From contig CANJYB010000004.1 of the NCBI GenBank assembly GCA_947479085.1, positions 62,001 to 126,000 of the forward strand: a DNA stretch of 64,000 bases. The letters are read 5' to 3'. Positions 43,288 to 51,818 of the stretch are shown one piece after another. Position 1 is the stretch's first letter. Each line of letters begins with the position of its first letter. Below the pieces are notes generated by a model. That model saw only the letters and a list, made by a program, of their open reading frames with translations, did no database searches and had not been told where the DNA came from. The stretch comes from Bacteroidota bacterium. GTDB taxonomy: Bacteria; Bacteroidota; Bacteroidia; 2-12-FULL-35-15. The position numbers were made by a program, and so were the translations under genes.

Positions 43288-45147
43288 ATGAATTATAAAT
43301 TAAAAATTAACCCCTTTGCGATCTCTGCGTCTTTGCGTGCCATAGTATTATTGCTGGTCTTTCTTTCCATTCATACCCACATCATTGCCCAACCCAGCAC
43401 CGATGAACAATTAGCAGAACAATATTATCAGAACAGGGAGTTTGACAAAGCCCTGGATTATTACGAAAAGCTGTATAACAAAAAATCACCTGACCAGTTT
43501 TATTCTCCTTATTTAAACTGTTTGCTGGAAACCAAAGATTTTAAGAAAGCAGAAAAGATTGCAAAAAAACAAATCAAACAATATCCTGATAATCCTTCCT
43601 TTTCTGTCGATTTAGGAACGGTGTACATTCGTTCGGAACAGGTGGACAAAGCAAAAACAACCTGGGAACAGGCCATTAAATCTGTAAAGTCAGACGACCA
43701 GGTGTTTGCACTTGCCACTGCATTTATCAACATCCGCCAATACGATCTTGCGATAGCTACTTATTTAAAAGGAAGAAAAATATCGCAAAACAATTATCCT
43801 TACAACTTTGAGCTGGCCGCTGTGTACCGCGAAAAGGGCGACAAGGCAGCCATGATAAGTGAGTACCTGGATGCATTGGAAATAAATGATTCGTACATAC
43901 AGACAGTTCAAAACTCTTTGCAAACCAGCTTTGCAAGCGATGCCGACCAGAAACAAAACGAATTATTAAAAACAGAATTACTGAAACGCATTCAGCGAAA
44001 CCCTGATAAAACCATACTTTCAGAGTTTTTAATCTGGATACAAATTCAGCAGAGAGATTGGGAAGGAGCATTTGTGCAGGGCAAAGCATTGGATAAACGA
44101 AAAAAGGAAGAAGGCAAACGCATCATGGCATTAGGACAATTGTTTGCACAAAACGAAAGTTACGACATGGCTGCAAAAGCGTATCAATATGTAATAGCAA
44201 AAGGAAGTGGAAACGGATATTACATGCAGGCCCGGATGGAACTGCTCAATGTATCGTATCAAAAGGTGGTGAGCAAAGGAAACTATACACAAGCTGATTT
44301 GAAAGAACTGGAAAATAATTTTAATGTCACGATAAATGAATTAGGTAAATCGGCAGGTACAGCGCCCATTTTGAAAAACCTTGCCCACCTTCAGGCATTT
44401 TATTTAAACAAACCTACCGGGGCCATCGACTTACTGGAAGAAGCAATTGCTTTGCCCCAGTTAACTTTGCAGGCACAGGCAGATTGCAAACTCGAACAGG
44501 CAGATATATTATTGATGACGGGAGATATCTGGGAAGCATCGTTGCGTTATTCGCAGGTAGAAAAATCTTTTAAGCACGATGAAATAGGGCAGGAAGCGAA
44601 GTTCAGAAATGCAAAAATATCGTATTACACCGGAGATTTTAAATGGGCACAGGCACAGCTGGATGTACTGAAAGGAGCAACTGCAAAGTTGATTGCAAAT
44701 GATGCATTGGAATTATCAATGAGGATAAGTGATGCATTGGCCATAGATACTAACGAAGCGCCACTTTTAATATTTGCCCGTGCGGACTTGCTTGCTTTCC
44801 AGAACAAAGACGAACTTGCCATTACCACTTTAGATTCCATCAATTCACTATACCCAGGCCATGCCTTGGCAGATGATATACTTTATAAAAAAGCACAGAT
44901 AGCGCTTAAACATGCCGATTATACAAAAGCGGCAGCTTATTACGATACTATTATAAAAAAATTCGGAGAAGATATTCTTGGCGATGATGCTTTGTTCAAG
45001 CTGGCAGACATTACCGAAAATCAGTTTAAAGAAACAGATAAAGCAAAAGAAATGTATCAACAGTTGCTCGAAAAATATCCGGCCAGTTTATATGTGGTGG
45101 AAGCAAGAAAGCGATTCAGAAAGTTGAGAGGAGACTCTATTAATTGA
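43288..45147 (+). CDS. TPR-repeat protein, exported (619 aa)
   Basis: Multiple tetratricopeptide repeats are visible (for example YYQNREFDKALDYYEKLY, AATAFI-type helices, YTKAAAYYDTIIKKFGEDI in part), giving a scaffold for protein contacts. A signal peptide (VLLLVFLSIHTHIIAQ) precedes them. The first 15 codons after the ATG are made of dispersed-repeat DNA (AATTATAAATTAAA and CTCTGCGTCTTTGCGTG), so a TTG at 43333, giving MRAIVLLLVFLSIHTHIIAQ, is an attractive alternative start. Partner unknown. Confidence 0.85.
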   Translation: MNYKLKINPFAISASLRAIVLLLVFLSIHTHIIAQPSTDEQLAEQYYQNREFDKALDYYEKLYNKKSPDQFYSPYLNCLLETKDFKKAEKIAKKQIKQYPDNPSFSVDLGTVYIRSEQVDKAKTTWEQAIKSVKSDDQVFALATAFINIRQYDLAIATYLKGRKISQNNYPYNFELAAVYREKGDKAAMISEYLDALEINDSYIQTVQNSLQTSFASDADQKQNELLKTELLKRIQRNPDKTILSEFLIWIQIQQRDWEGAFVQGKALDKRKKEEGKRIMALGQLFAQNESYDMAAKAYQYVIAKGSGNGYYMQARMELLNVSYQKVVSKGNYTQADLKELENNFNVTINELGKSAGTAPILKNLAHLQAFYLNKPTGAIDLLEEAIALPQLTLQAQADCKLEQADILLMTGDIWEASLRYSQVEKSFKHDEIGQEAKFRNAKISYYTGDFKWAQAQLDVLKGATAKLIANDALELSMRISDALAIDTNEAPLLIFARADLLAFQNKDELAITTLDSINSLYPGHALADDILYKKAQIALKHADYTKAAAYYDTIIKKFGEDILGDDALFKLADITENQFKETDKAKEMYQQLLEKYPASLYVVEARKRFRKLRGDSIN

Positions 45148-45200
45148 TTTCATAAAGCTGTTGACATTCATAATTCATAACTTATAATTCATAATTTTAA

Positions 45201-45500
45201 ATGATTATATATAACGTAACCATCAATATTGAAAATGACGTTCGGGAAGAATGGCTTCAATGGATGAAAGAAAAACACATTCCTGATGTAATGAAGACAG
45301 GATATTTTATTGAAAATAAAATTTGCAAAGTATTGGTGGAAGAAGAACAGGGCACAACCTATTCTATTCAATACACCTGTGCTAATATGCAGGACCTGGA
45401 AGAATACAGGCGCGACCATGCACCCAGATTGCAAAAGGAAGTGAATGATAAATATGCAAATAAGTTTGTTGCATTCCGAACGGTGTTAGAAATAGTATAA
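45201..45500 (+). CDS. DUF4286 family protein (99 aa)
   Basis: A small ferredoxin-like alpha/beta protein: MIIYNVTINIENDVREEWLQ, shown in part, with WMKEKHIPDVMKTGYF and a C-terminal KYANKFVAFRTVLEIV. No catalytic residues are known. It precedes rsmA, a neighbour order I associate with this phylum. Confidence 0.8.
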   Translation: MIIYNVTINIENDVREEWLQWMKEKHIPDVMKTGYFIENKICKVLVEEEQGTTYSIQYTCANMQDLEEYRRDHAPRLQKEVNDKYANKFVAFRTVLEIV

Positions 45501-45506
45501 GGAAGG

Positions 45507-45644
45507 TGTCACGCAAAGGCGCAAAGAACGCAAAGAAAAAATATACATCATCTAATCTTTTCGTTCTTTGCGTCTTTGCGAGAAACAAATCAAACAAATA
45601 ATAATCTTAATTCCGCTTTGCGCTCTTTGCGTCTTTGCGTGACA
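45507..45644. repeat. 138-bp element with 29-bp imperfect terminal inverted repeats
   Basis: The left end TGTCACGCAAAGGCGCAAAG... (45507-45535) matches the reverse complement of the right end ...TCTTTGCGTCTTTGCGTGACA (45616-45644) at 27 of 29 positions by eye. A further CTTTGCGTCTTTGCGAG lies inside. It has MITE-like form but no target duplication was identified. It occupies almost the whole gap before rsmA. Confidence 0.8.
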
Positions 45645-45657
45645 TAAAATACAAAGC

Positions 45658-46437
45658 ATGACTAATGAAGTAAGAGCAAAAAAGCATTTAGGACAACATT
45701 TTCTTAAAGATGAAACAATAGCTCTGGATATTGTAAAAGCTTTAAAACACACCAACCTTTATAAAAAAGTATTGGAAGTCGGACCGGGAATGGGAGTACT
45801 TACAAAATACTTAATTACCGAAACCGCTTACGAAACACATATTATCGATATCGACTGGGATTCCATTGCATATTTAAAAAAACAATTTCCTTCTCTTGAA
45901 AATAAAATCATTGAAGGAGATTTTCTGCAACTCGATTTCAATGATTTGTTTAACAACGAACCTTTTGCCGTGATAGGAAATTTCCCATACAATATATCTA
46001 CCGAAATTTTATTTAAAGTACTGGATCATAAAAACCAGGTACCCGAGGTAGTTGGTATGTTTCAGAAAGAAGTAGCAGAACGAATAGCATCTAAACCGAG
46101 AAACAAAACGTACGGAATTACCAGTGTTTTGCTACAGGCATTTTATGATATTGATTATTTATTTACTGTGAATGAAACTGTATTTCACCCGCCACCAAGG
46201 GTTAAGTCGGCAGTCATTCGTTTGACAAGGAATAATGTTCAGCAACTCGATTGCAACGAAAAATTATTTAAACAATTGGTAAAGGCCGGTTTCAATCAAA
46301 GGCGGAAAACGTTACGAAATTCCATCAAAGCATTCAAACTAAAACCGGAGTTCCTAGACCATAAATACCTTACTCAACGGGCAGAGGAATTGTCAGTTGC
46401 CGATTTTGTGGCATTGACCAATATGGTGGAAGTTTAA
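45658..46437 (+). CDS. rsmA: 16S rRNA dimethyladenosine transferase (259 aa)
   Basis: Dimethylates two adjacent adenosines in helix 45 of 16S rRNA. KKHLGQHFLKDE at the start, the SAM motif EVGPGMGVLT (about 37-46), and NFPYNIST (the catalytic motif IV) are diagnostic. The C-terminal helical part (FNQRRKTLRNSIK) is complete. Confidence 0.96.
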   Translation: MTNEVRAKKHLGQHFLKDETIALDIVKALKHTNLYKKVLEVGPGMGVLTKYLITETAYETHIIDIDWDSIAYLKKQFPSLENKIIEGDFLQLDFNDLFNNEPFAVIGNFPYNISTEILFKVLDHKNQVPEVVGMFQKEVAERIASKPRNKTYGITSVLLQAFYDIDYLFTVNETVFHPPPRVKSAVIRLTRNNVQQLDCNEKLFKQLVKAGFNQRRKTLRNSIKAFKLKPEFLDHKYLTQRAEELSVADFVALTNMVEV

Positions 46438-46473
46438 ATTCCCTAGAACCATTTCTCCAATAAGTATTAATCT

Positions 46474-46481
46474 TACCTTTG
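46474..46481 (+). promoter_or_regulatory. -7 box TACCTTTG for mgtE, inside an inverted repeat
   Basis: An exact TAnnTTTG match. CTTACCTTT at 46472-46480 pairs with AAAGGTAAG at 46501-46509, just before the GTG start, so the transcript end could fold over the start region. Confidence 0.55.
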
Positions 46482-46512
46482 CCCCCGTTAAAATATTTAA
46501 AAAGGTAAGAGG

Positions 46513-47907
46513 GTGCAATTTGAATTAACAGATGATTTTTTAAATAAGCTGCGTGATGCTATTCATAAGCAAAACGGAGAGTATGTTAGTGCACAACTAG
46601 AAGAGTTGTACCCGCCTGATATTGCTGAAATTTTCAATGAACTGGAAATTGAAGAAGCAAAATTTGTTTACAAACAACTGCACGAACAGATTGCCACGGA
46701 TGTATTGGTTGAACTGGATGATGATGTGCGCGAAGAATTTTTGGCTTCGCTTACCTCCAAAGAAATAGCCGAGCAGTTCATCGATAACATGGATTCGGAT
46801 GATGCGGCCGATGTTATAGCCGAATTACCTGACAATGTTCAAGATGAAGTATTATCCCACATTGAAGACAGCGAGCAGGCCAGCGACATTGTCGACCTTT
46901 TAAATTACGATGAACATACTGCAGGTGGTTTAATGGCTACCGAGTTGGTGCGTGTGCATGTCAACAGTGATACGCTGGAATGTGTTCGTGAAATCCGCAG
47001 ACAGAGCGATGAGGTTGGTCACATCTATACTATATATGTAGTAGATGATGATGAAAAATTGGTTGGTTTGTTATCATTGAAAAAACTGGTCATCTCACCT
47101 ACCCGCTCAAAGGTGGCGGATATATACGATTCAAAAGTAATTTCGGTAAAAACCAATACTCCGGATGAAGAAGTGGCCGACATTATGGATAAATACAATC
47201 TTGTTGTATTACCAGTGGTGGATGGCCTGGGAAGATTGGTGGGGAGAATTACAATAGATGATGTAGTAGATGTAAGAAGGGAAGAAGAAACGGAAGATGT
47301 ACAAAAGATGGGTGCGATGGAGGCTTTGGAAGAACCTTACATGAGTACTCCTTTTTTGCAAATGATAAAAAAGAGAGCGGGTTGGTTAATAATATTATTT
47401 CTAGGAGAAACGTTAACTGCTACTGCAATGGCTTTTTTTGAAGACCAGATAGCAAAGGCAGTAATCCTTGCTTTATTTATCCCGCTTATTATTTCCAGCG
47501 GTGGTAATAGTGGTTCGCAGGCATCCACACTTATTATCCGTGCATTAGCATTAGGTGAAATAACCATTCGGGATTGGTGGAAAATAATTAAGAAAGAAAT
47601 ATCTACAGGATTAGTAATTGGATTAATCCTAGGTTTTATAGGATTTGTAAGAGTTGCAGCGTGGTCTTATTTTATTGCGAGCTATGGTCCGCATTGGATG
47701 TTGATTGCATTTACTGTCAGCTTTTCATTAGTGGGAGTTGTAATGTGGGGAACGCTTATGGGTTCGCTTCTTCCACTTGGACTAAAAAGATTAGGACTTG
47801 ACCCTGCAGTTTCTTCTGCACCCTTCGTTGCCACCTTGGTTGATGTTACGGGTTTAGTCATCTACTTCACTTTCGCAATACTTTTCTTAAAAGGAGTTAT
47901 GTTGTAA
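46513..47907 (+). CDS. mgtE: Magnesium transporter MgtE (464 aa)
   Basis: A Mg2+-gated channel of the inner membrane. The superhelical N domain (about 1-130) has the acidic run MDSDDAADVIAELPD; two CBS domains follow (about 130-255, with GHIYTIYVVDDDEKLVGL and LVVLPVVDGLGRLVGRITIDD); five membrane helices end the protein, including the pore motif SSGGNSGSQAST. The start is GTG. It overlaps the next gene by one base (TAATG). Confidence 0.95.
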   Translation: MQFELTDDFLNKLRDAIHKQNGEYVSAQLEELYPPDIAEIFNELEIEEAKFVYKQLHEQIATDVLVELDDDVREEFLASLTSKEIAEQFIDNMDSDDAADVIAELPDNVQDEVLSHIEDSEQASDIVDLLNYDEHTAGGLMATELVRVHVNSDTLECVREIRRQSDEVGHIYTIYVVDDDEKLVGLLSLKKLVISPTRSKVADIYDSKVISVKTNTPDEEVADIMDKYNLVVLPVVDGLGRLVGRITIDDVVDVRREEETEDVQKMGAMEALEEPYMSTPFLQMIKKRAGWLIILFLGETLTATAMAFFEDQIAKAVILALFIPLIISSGGNSGSQASTLIIRALALGEITIRDWWKIIKKEISTGLVIGLILGFIGFVRVAAWSYFIASYGPHWMLIAFTVSFSLVGVVMWGTLMGSLLPLGLKRLGLDPAVSSAPFVATLVDVTGLVIYFTFAILFLKGVML

Positions 47908-48842
47908 TGAAAATTCTTTTCATCGATTCCAATCATCCATTACTGCATGAGACACTTGAGAAAGCAGGTCACACCTGCGATTTGAATTACCATTGGTCGG
48001 AGGATGAAATAAAAGACAATATTCATTTATACGATGGAATTGTTATTCGAAGTAAAATAAAAATCGCAAAAGAAATTATTGACAAGGCTATCAACCTTAA
48101 ATTCATTGCCCGTGCAGGAGCAGGAATGGAAAACATTGATGTGGCTTATGCTCAAAGTAAAGGGATAGAATGCCTTCATGCCCCTGAAGGAAATAAAGAT
48201 GCAGTGGCAGAGCATGCAATTGCAATGATACTTTCATTGTTTAATAATGTATGCAGGGCAGATAAAGAAGTAAGGGAAGGGAAGTGGATACGCGAAGGCA
48301 ACAGGGGTCTGGAGCTAATGGGCAAAACAGTTGGCTTAATTGGATATGGTAATATGGGTAGTGCTTTTGCAAAACGATTAAAAGGTTTTGGAGTAAAAGT
48401 GTTAGTGTATGATAAATACCGGAAAGGTTTCGGAAATGATTTTGTTATAGAAACAACTCTTGAAGATGTTTTTGAACAGACAGATGTATTGAGTTTACAT
48501 ATTCCTTTAACGGATGAGACAACTTACCTTGTGAATGATTCATTCATAAATAAATTCAAAAAGAACATTTATTTCATAAATACTTCACGAGGAAAATGCC
48601 TGAATACAGCAGATCTGGTAAAGAACATGAAATCCGGAAAAGTATTAGGTGCTTGTTTAGATGTATTGGAATATGAAATGACTTCATTTGAAACCCTTGA
48701 TAAAAATAATTTACCGGAGGCGTTTCAATATTTAATTCAAAGAGATAAGGTAGTTTTGTCTCCTCACATTGCCGGCTGGACAAATGAAAGTAATGAAAAG
48801 ATTGCGAAAGTACTTGCAGAGAAAATAATAAATTTAAAATAA
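47907..48842 (+). CDS. D-2-hydroxyacid dehydrogenase, phosphoglycerate dehydrogenase-like (311 aa)
   Basis: An NAD-dependent oxidoreductase. The Rossmann motif GLIGYGNMGSAFAKRL (about 143-158) and the catalytic set with RGKCLNTADL and SPHIAGWT are present. There is no C-terminal ACT domain, and the length matches the short SerA/HPR form. 3-phosphoglycerate is one possible substrate, not provable here. Translational coupling with mgtE is likely from the overlap. Confidence 0.88.
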   Translation: MKILFIDSNHPLLHETLEKAGHTCDLNYHWSEDEIKDNIHLYDGIVIRSKIKIAKEIIDKAINLKFIARAGAGMENIDVAYAQSKGIECLHAPEGNKDAVAEHAIAMILSLFNNVCRADKEVREGKWIREGNRGLELMGKTVGLIGYGNMGSAFAKRLKGFGVKVLVYDKYRKGFGNDFVIETTLEDVFEQTDVLSLHIPLTDETTYLVNDSFINKFKKNIYFINTSRGKCLNTADLVKNMKSGKVLGACLDVLEYEMTSFETLDKNNLPEAFQYLIQRDKVVLSPHIAGWTNESNEKIAKVLAEKIINLK

Positions 48843-48845
48843 CAG

Positions 48846-50117
48846 TTATTCCTTTTTCACCACTAATTGAACGGTATATCTACTTCTTACTTCCAGTAAA
48901 ATAATTTTACCAATTGTTAATTTATCAATCGTTGCCGGATCATAATAACGAATAGTTATTAGTTCCAGATTATCATTGTACAAAACGCGATAGTCTTTTT
49001 GAAGGGTTTTGATTAGGTCCGGTAGTTTGCGTTCATCATTATCCACGCTTAATGAAAAGCTAATTGCAGAGTTTTGCATCACATTAATTTTTACATGACG
49101 TTCCGCAAATAGATTAAAAATTTCACTGAAGTTTTCTTCCACAATAAAGGAGAAATCTTTGGGGGAAATTGAAATCAACACCTGATTCGTTTTAAATATA
49201 AAACAAGGTACAGGCAATGGGGATTGGTCTTCACTGATTACTGTTCCTTTATCTTCAGGATGAATAAATGATTTCACAAACAGCGGAATCTTCTTGTTTT
49301 GTAATGGTTTTATTGTCTTTGGGTGAATAACAGAAACACCATAATAAGCCAATTCTATTGCATCCTGGTAAGAAATCTGTTCCAGCTTTTGTGTTTCATT
49401 AAAATATTTCGGGTCTGCATTCAATACTCCCGGAACATCTTTCCAGATGGTTACACTTTCCGCATTGGTTGTAAATGCAAGTATTGCCGCAGTATAATCA
49501 CTTCCTTCTCTTCCTAAAGTAGTGGTATAGTTTTCTGAAGTTCCTCCAATGAATCCCTGGGTAATTACAATTGAATTTTTTGAAGTATTAAAGTAAGGGA
49601 CAAGGTTATTATTCACTAAAGTCTGTGTTAATTCCCAATCCACTTTTCCTTCTCTGTAGGTATTATCTGTTTGAATAAAATCGCGGACATCCCACCATTT
49701 GCTATTAATACCTGATTTTATTAAATACGCATTGACAATCTTGGTAGAAATAATCTCACCCATACAAACCATTTTATCATACTCGAAATCGTAATCAGAA
49801 TTGGGTTCTTCTTCAATGGCCCAATCTAATTCTACAAATGTGTTGCTTATTTCATCATATACAGGATGGGTTTTATCAGGGAATAATTGTTCAATAATAT
49901 CGAAATGATATTTTTTTATTTCATTTAAAATGTCAGCCGGATTCTCTTTCTTATAAAATACTGCGTTCACTAATCGCTCAAGAGAATTGGTAACTTTCCC
50001 CATTGCAGAAACAACAACAATTATATTGTCATTGGAGAAATGTTTTAAAATACTTACCACATTCTTTACTGCATCGGCATCTTTAACAGAAGCGCCACCA
50101 AACTTAAAAACTTTCAT
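48846..50117 (-). CDS. Aspartate kinase, monofunctional (423 aa)
   Basis: The first step of lysine, methionine and threonine synthesis. MKVFKFGGASVKDADAV is the kinase start, VVVSAMGKVTN and TTLGREGSDYTAAI are substrate-site motifs, and WKDVPGVLNADPK follows. A C-terminal ACT region is present but short. It lies 9 bp downstream of the acetyltransferase gene on the same strand. Confidence 0.93.
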   Translation of the reverse strand: MKVFKFGGASVKDADAVKNVVSILKHFSNDNIIVVVSAMGKVTNSLERLVNAVFYKKENPADILNEIKKYHFDIIEQLFPDKTHPVYDEISNTFVELDWAIEEEPNSDYDFEYDKMVCMGEIISTKIVNAYLIKSGINSKWWDVRDFIQTDNTYREGKVDWELTQTLVNNNLVPYFNTSKNSIVITQGFIGGTSENYTTTLGREGSDYTAAILAFTTNAESVTIWKDVPGVLNADPKYFNETQKLEQISYQDAIELAYYGVSVIHPKTIKPLQNKKIPLFVKSFIHPEDKGTVISEDQSPLPVPCFIFKTNQVLISISPKDFSFIVEENFSEIFNLFAERHVKINVMQNSAISFSLSVDNDERKLPDLIKTLQKDYRVLYNDNLELITIRYYDPATIDKLTIGKIILLEVRSRYTVQLVVKKE

Positions 50118-50126
50118 AAATAAATT

Positions 50127-50600
50127 TTACAATTTATATTCCTGTATTTGTTCTCCTGATAACTTACAATTAATCCATTCTGAATCAAAATGAGAATTTA
50201 CCTTTTCATAAAATTTAATGGCGGGCTCATTCCACTCCAGCACCTGCCATTCCAATCTTCGAGCGTTTAGTTCTTTTGAAACTTTAACAACTTCATCAAA
50301 TAATTGTTTACCTATTCCATGTTTCCTGAAATCTTCTGTTACAATAATATCTTCGAGAAAAACGCATTTCCCTTTCCACGTAGAATATTTAATATAGTAA
50401 AGAGAGATTCCAACAATTTTGTTTTCAGTTTCCGCAACAAAGAAATTATAAATGGGATTTTCTCCAAAACCATCGCGCTCCATTTCTTCAATGGAAACAG
50501 TTACTTCAAGCGGAGCCTTTTCATAAGCTGCAAGCTCCTTTATTAAATTTAAAACTTGAGGCAGGTCTGATTTAACTCCTTTCCTGATTGTAAAATTCAT
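50127..50600 (-). CDS. GNAT N-acetyltransferase, diamine acetyltransferase-like (157 aa)
   Basis: Acetyl-CoA-dependent. The CoA-binding motif is EDFRKHGIGKQLFDEVV; FLEDIIVTEDFR and ARRLEWQVLEWNEPAIKFYEKV resemble the spermidine/diamine acetyltransferase branch. Substrate assignment to polyamines is inference. It is the promoter-proximal gene of a pair with aspartate kinase and is divergent from fbp. Confidence 0.88.
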   Translation of the reverse strand: MNFTIRKGVKSDLPQVLNLIKELAAYEKAPLEVTVSIEEMERDGFGENPIYNFFVAETENKIVGISLYYIKYSTWKGKCVFLEDIIVTEDFRKHGIGKQLFDEVVKVSKELNARRLEWQVLEWNEPAIKFYEKVNSHFDSEWINCKLSGEQIQEYKL

Positions 50601-50712
50601 AAGTAAATTTATGTAGCAAAGGTATTTATTTCTTTCAAAACCGATGATTCATTTTATCGGGCCAAGAATTAAAGATTATTACGATATTTGCAGCATAATT
50701 AATAATAAAGCA

Positions 50713-51729
50713 ATGAGCAGAGTAAAAACATTAGGACAATTTATTATTGAGAAGCAAGCAGACTTCCCATACTCAAAAGGGGAGTTGTCAAGGCTGTTGA
50801 GGGATATTGGTATTGCTTCAAAAATTGTAAACAGAGAAGTAAACAAAGCCGGGTTAGCAGATATTTTGGGCGATGCCGGAGAAATAAATGTTCAGGGAGA
50901 AAATGTAAAAAAGTTGGATGTTTACGCAAATGAACAGTTTATTGCAGCGCTCAGTGCAGGTGGAGAATGTTGTGCAATTGCTTCCGAAGAAAACGAAGAC
51001 ATTATTATTGTTGAAAATGAGATGTCTAAAAATGCGAAGTATGTAGTCGCTATGGACCCTTTGGATGGGTCATCAAATATAGATGTGAATGTTTCTGTAG
51101 GGACAATTTTTTCTATATATCGCAGAACAACATTAACCGGTCCGGGCACTCCGGAAGATTTTTACCAACGGGGGACGGAACAGGTAGCAGCAGGATATGT
51201 TATTTATGGTTCTTCCTGTATGTTGGTATATACCACCGGAAAAGGAGTCAATGGATTTACTTTAGACCCTTCTATCGGTGAATTTTGTTTGTCTCATCCG
51301 GATATGCAAACTCCTAAAGATGCAAAGACTTATTCTATCAACGAAGGAAACTATGTTCATTTTCCAGATGGAGTAAAAAAATATATTAAGTATTGCCAGG
51401 AAGAAGATAAAGCAACAAACCGACCTTACTCTTCGCGTTACATAGGTTCAGGGGTGGCAGATATACATCGCAATTTAATTACCGGTGGAATTTATATTTA
51501 CCCAACAACTTCCAAATCACCAAATGGTAAATTGAGATTGTTATATGAATGCAATCCTCTTGCATTTATAGTGGAGCAGGCCGGAGGAAAGGCCACAGAT
51601 GGTAGCAGAAGAATTCTTGAATTGGATATTAAGGAGCTTCATCAGCGTACTCCATTGTTTCTTGGCTCAGCTAATATGGTTGATTTAGCTTGTGAGTATA
51701 TGAAAAAATACTCCACCTCGGAAGTATAA
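50713..51729 (+). CDS. fbp: Fructose-1,6-bisphosphatase, class I (338 aa)
   Basis: A gluconeogenic enzyme. [20 protein letters not shown] is the metal site, [12 protein letters not shown] and the C-terminal [20 protein letters not shown] complete the sugar site. The frame opens at 50644, but the ATG at 50713 gives [11 protein letters not shown] and the usual length, and a weak -7-like GATATTTG lies between the two. Unusually long early segments are absent. Confidence 0.95.
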   Translation: MSRVKTLGQFIIEKQADFPYSKGELSRLLRDIGIASKIVNREVNKAGLADILGDAGEINVQGENVKKLDVYANEQFIAALSAGGECCAIASEENEDIIIVENEMSKNAKYVVAMDPLDGSSNIDVNVSVGTIFSIYRRTTLTGPGTPEDFYQRGTEQVAAGYVIYGSSCMLVYTTGKGVNGFTLDPSIGEFCLSHPDMQTPKDAKTYSINEGNYVHFPDGVKKYIKYCQEEDKATNRPYSSRYIGSGVADIHRNLITGGIYIYPTTSKSPNGKLRLLYECNPLAFIVEQAGGKATDGSRRILELDIKELHQRTPLFLGSANMVDLACEYMKKYSTSEV

Positions 51730-51751
51730 TAAGAGCAACGTTATTTTTCTG

Positions 51752-51791
51752 TAACCCCTCATATATTAAGACATATGAGGGGTTATTTTTT
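51752..51791 (+). terminator. Terminator after fbp
   Basis: TAACCCCTCATAT pairs over 13 bp with ATATGAGGGGTTA around an 8-nt loop, followed by TTTTTTG. The -7 box for mfd begins only 8 nt after the stem. Confidence 0.92.
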
Positions 51792-51792
51792 G

Positions 51793-51800
51793 TACTTTTG
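51793..51800 (+). promoter_or_regulatory. -7 box TACTTTTG for mfd
   Basis: An exact TAnnTTTG match. It overlaps the in-frame TTG at 51798, ruling that out as the start. The -33 region would lie inside the preceding terminator stem. Confidence 0.6.
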
Positions 51801-51818
51801 TGTTCCTTTTTGAGATAC

